A stretch of 64,000 bases of DNA. Origin: Arthrobacter sp. ES3-54 (lineage in GTDB: Bacteria > Actinomycetota > Actinomycetes > Actinomycetales > Micrococcaceae). A program made the position numbers and the translations under genes. Location: assembly GCF_029504395.1 (NCBI RefSeq), contig NZ_JAQFIF010000001.1, positions 602,693-666,692 on the forward strand, read 5' to 3'. The notes below the pieces were generated by a model. It did no database searches and was not told the origin of the DNA. It worked only from the letters and a program-made list of their open reading frames with translations. This document shows positions 62,532-64,000 of this stretch, piece after piece (the first letter of the stretch is position 1; each line of letters starts with the position of its first letter).

Positions 62532-63584
62532 ATGACGTCACAGAAACTGACTGCCCACGCGAAGGCCGGCGCTGGCGATCGGGTTGCGATCCTCTCTCCA
62601 GCGTTTGCGGCGCCAGCCGTCTCGGAGGCTGTTCACGAACAGGCCATGAAGCGACTGACGGAAACCACCGGGTTGATTCCAGTCGAATACGCAACTACAC
62701 GGCAACTCGGCGCAAACGCCCAAGCACGGGCTGCTGACATCACTGCCGCGTTCGCCGACCCCACGATCCGAGCCGTACTTGCGACGATCGGCGGCGACGA
62801 CCAAGTAACCGTCATCAAGCACATCGACGCCGATGTCATCGCCGACAACCCGAAGCCGTTCCTCGGCTACAGCGACAACACGAACCTGCACAACTTCTTG
62901 TGGGGCCTCGGGATCCCCAGCTACTACGGTGGTTCCACACAGGTGCACCTAGGACCAGGCCCACGCGTGGATGACGTGCACCTGGCCTCGCTTCGCGCCG
63001 CACTAATCGAAGGCGGAACCATTGAGTTAACCGATCCTGGAGAGTCGGAAGACTACGGCATCCCCTGGACAGACCCTCGCGCTCTGACCCAGTTCGGTGT
63101 CCGCGAGGCGACGGAACCCTGGGCATGGTCCGGTCCGACGACGGTGGTGGAAGGACGATCTTGGGGCGGTTGCCTAGAGGTGATTGACCAGATCGCGATA
63201 GCTGACCGGGTGCCGGCTGTGGCCGACCTCGAAGGGGCGATCCTGCTATTCGAAACTAGCGAGGAGCTGCCTGCAGCAGACGACGTGAAGAGATGGGTGC
63301 GCGCCCTGGGCGAGAGGGGAATCCTCGAAGCCGTCGCCGGCCTGCTGGTCGCCCGCCCGCCCGTCAGCCGGCTAGGGGAACCTGTTCCCGCAGCGGACGA
63401 ACGAGCCAGACTTAGGAAAGAACAGCGGGAGGTGATCATCGAGCAGGTCAGCACGTACAACCCGGACGCGGTGATCTGCGTCGGAGTTCCCTTCGGCCAC
63501 ACTCGACCCCAATGGATCCTTCCCCACGGAGGATTGATCCGTCTCGACGGAATCACCAAAACAGTTACCGCTGACTACCACTGA
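62532..63584 (+). CDS. S66 family peptidase, MccF-like / LD-carboxypeptidase
   Basis: 350 residues from ATG 62532; the frame is open upstream from 62271 without homology. GDRVAILSPAFAAP starts the S66 fold, LGYSDNTNLHNFLW holds the nucleophile Ser (about 114), LLFETSEE the Glu (about 242) and VGVPFGHTRPQW the His (about 324). The length and the FGHTRPQW ending favour the MccF group, which cleaves aminoacyl-nucleotide toxins such as processed microcin C, over murein LD-carboxypeptidases. A murein-recycling role is the alternative. Confidence 0.85.
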   Translation: MTSQKLTAHAKAGAGDRVAILSPAFAAPAVSEAVHEQAMKRLTETTGLIPVEYATTRQLGANAQARAADITAAFADPTIRAVLATIGGDDQVTVIKHIDADVIADNPKPFLGYSDNTNLHNFLWGLGIPSYYGGSTQVHLGPGPRVDDVHLASLRAALIEGGTIELTDPGESEDYGIPWTDPRALTQFGVREATEPWAWSGPTTVVEGRSWGGCLEVIDQIAIADRVPAVADLEGAILLFETSEELPAADDVKRWVRALGERGILEAVAGLLVARPPVSRLGEPVPAADERARLRKEQREVIIEQVSTYNPDAVICVGVPFGHTRPQWILPHGGLIRLDGITKTVTADYH

Positions 63585-63835
63585 AGCGCCCGGTAAACGA
63601 TCCCTCACAGGACGCTCGTAAGCCGGCTCTGTAGTGGCGCATGCCCGCCTGCCGCTTGGGTGTCCTACAAGGTAGGTCCCGGGCCGACCGCAAAAGGCGA
63701 CCTAACTCAGAGCGCCCAAAGGCGATTTGACGAGATTTCAGAGAGTGGTTATATTTTTTTCTCGTAAGAAAAAGAGAACGGAAGTTCCCCCACTTAAAGT
63801 AGCTGTAGTTGCCTGTTTATGGGGAAGCACCGTTG
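63585..63835. other. gap before the tandem repeats
   Basis: 250 bp without a gene. It contains an AT-rich stretch (TTATATTTTTTTCTCG, 63749-63764) followed by AAGAAAAAGAGAA. It could be a promoter or a bent-DNA region leading into the repeat array. Confidence 0.35.
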
Positions 63836-64000
63836 CAGTAACACCTGGTCGTCGGACAACTTGAGACGGCCAGCGCAACATCAGTAACACCTGGTCGTCG
63901 GACAGCTTGAGACGGCCAGCGCAACATCAGTAACACCTGGTCGTCGGACAGCTTGAGACGGCCAGCGCAACATCAGTAACACCTGGTCGTCGGACAGCTT
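63836..64000 (+). repeat. 46-bp tandem repeat array (cut by the right edge)
   Basis: Copies start at 63836, 63882, 63928 and 63974 with an exact 46-bp period. The last is cut by the window end. The copies are identical except for one base in the first (GACAACTTGAG versus GACAGCTTGAG). Within each unit CTGGTCGTC and GACGGCCAG can pair as a 9-bp stem with one G-U pair around an 11-base loop. There are no unique spacers, so it is not a CRISPR array. Confidence 0.9.

Noticed and set aside
63836..64000. CRISPR array at the right edge
   Set aside because: Whole 46-bp units are identical, with no variable spacers.

Overview
The window is chromosomal DNA from a high-GC Gram-positive bacterium. It is most likely a member of the Micrococcaceae (Arthrobacter/Pseudarthrobacter group). 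This inference rests on the GC-rich codon use, the actinobacterial gene order rpsP-KH-rimM-trmD-rplS-lepB-lepB-rnhB-DUF2469-yraN-comM, the ffh/amtB/PII neighbourhood, a membrane-anchored actinobacterial FtsY, an OleA-type olefin ketosynthase, a GlnR-like site and an Lsr2 protein. No rRNA or tRNA gene was recognised.

Positions 1-33000 are an ordered core. They hold: olefin genes (oleA and a partial oleB-like hydrolase); smc and ftsY; a secreted GH79-like glycosidase; an MFS exporter; amtB-PII behind a run of GlnR-like half sites; a G6PDH; ffh; a small hydrolase; thiC under a TPP riboswitch; an amidohydrolase; a two-domain VOC protein; a 450-bp array of ATGTCC inverted repeats; the ribosomal-protein/tRNA-modification/signal-peptidase block; a GT51 transglycosylase; an acyltransferase-SGNH protein; a HAD protein between direct repeats; yraN; and comM. 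Together they cover chromosome and membrane-protein targeting (SMC, FtsY, Ffh, LepB), nitrogen uptake, and cell-envelope work.

comM loses its normal C-terminus at about 32975. Everything to the right (33000-64000) is a mosaic accessory island with lower and uneven GC, many pseudogenes and IS remnants. Non-coding stretches there hold a cluster of GTCCACGCG inverted repeats (34377-34500) and a helically phased TGGCC array (35048-35364). Possible defence genes are a TIR-like protein paired with a two-TM protein (38489-39989) and an OLD-type ATPase/TOPRIM nuclease (45553-47157). An Lsr2 silencer sits beside a secreted bacteriocin-like peptide gene. An intact IS3 element with a 3-bp target duplication cuts a membrane-protein gene in two. 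Phage debris (a deleted terminase small subunit and a BppU-like domain) and remnants of ISL3, IS481 and IS21 transposases follow.

The most unusual content is protease-centred. A complete Nal1-like trypsin-fold protease is followed by a pre-ATP-grasp-like protein and an ATP-grasp ligase (51014-53947). About 3 kb further on, two adjacent genes (57170-60818) appear to carry complementary halves of a related protease: His in one protein, Asp and Ser in the other. The window ends with a GNAT plus MccF-like S66 peptidase pair and the start of a 46-bp tandem-repeat array whose units each form a hairpin.
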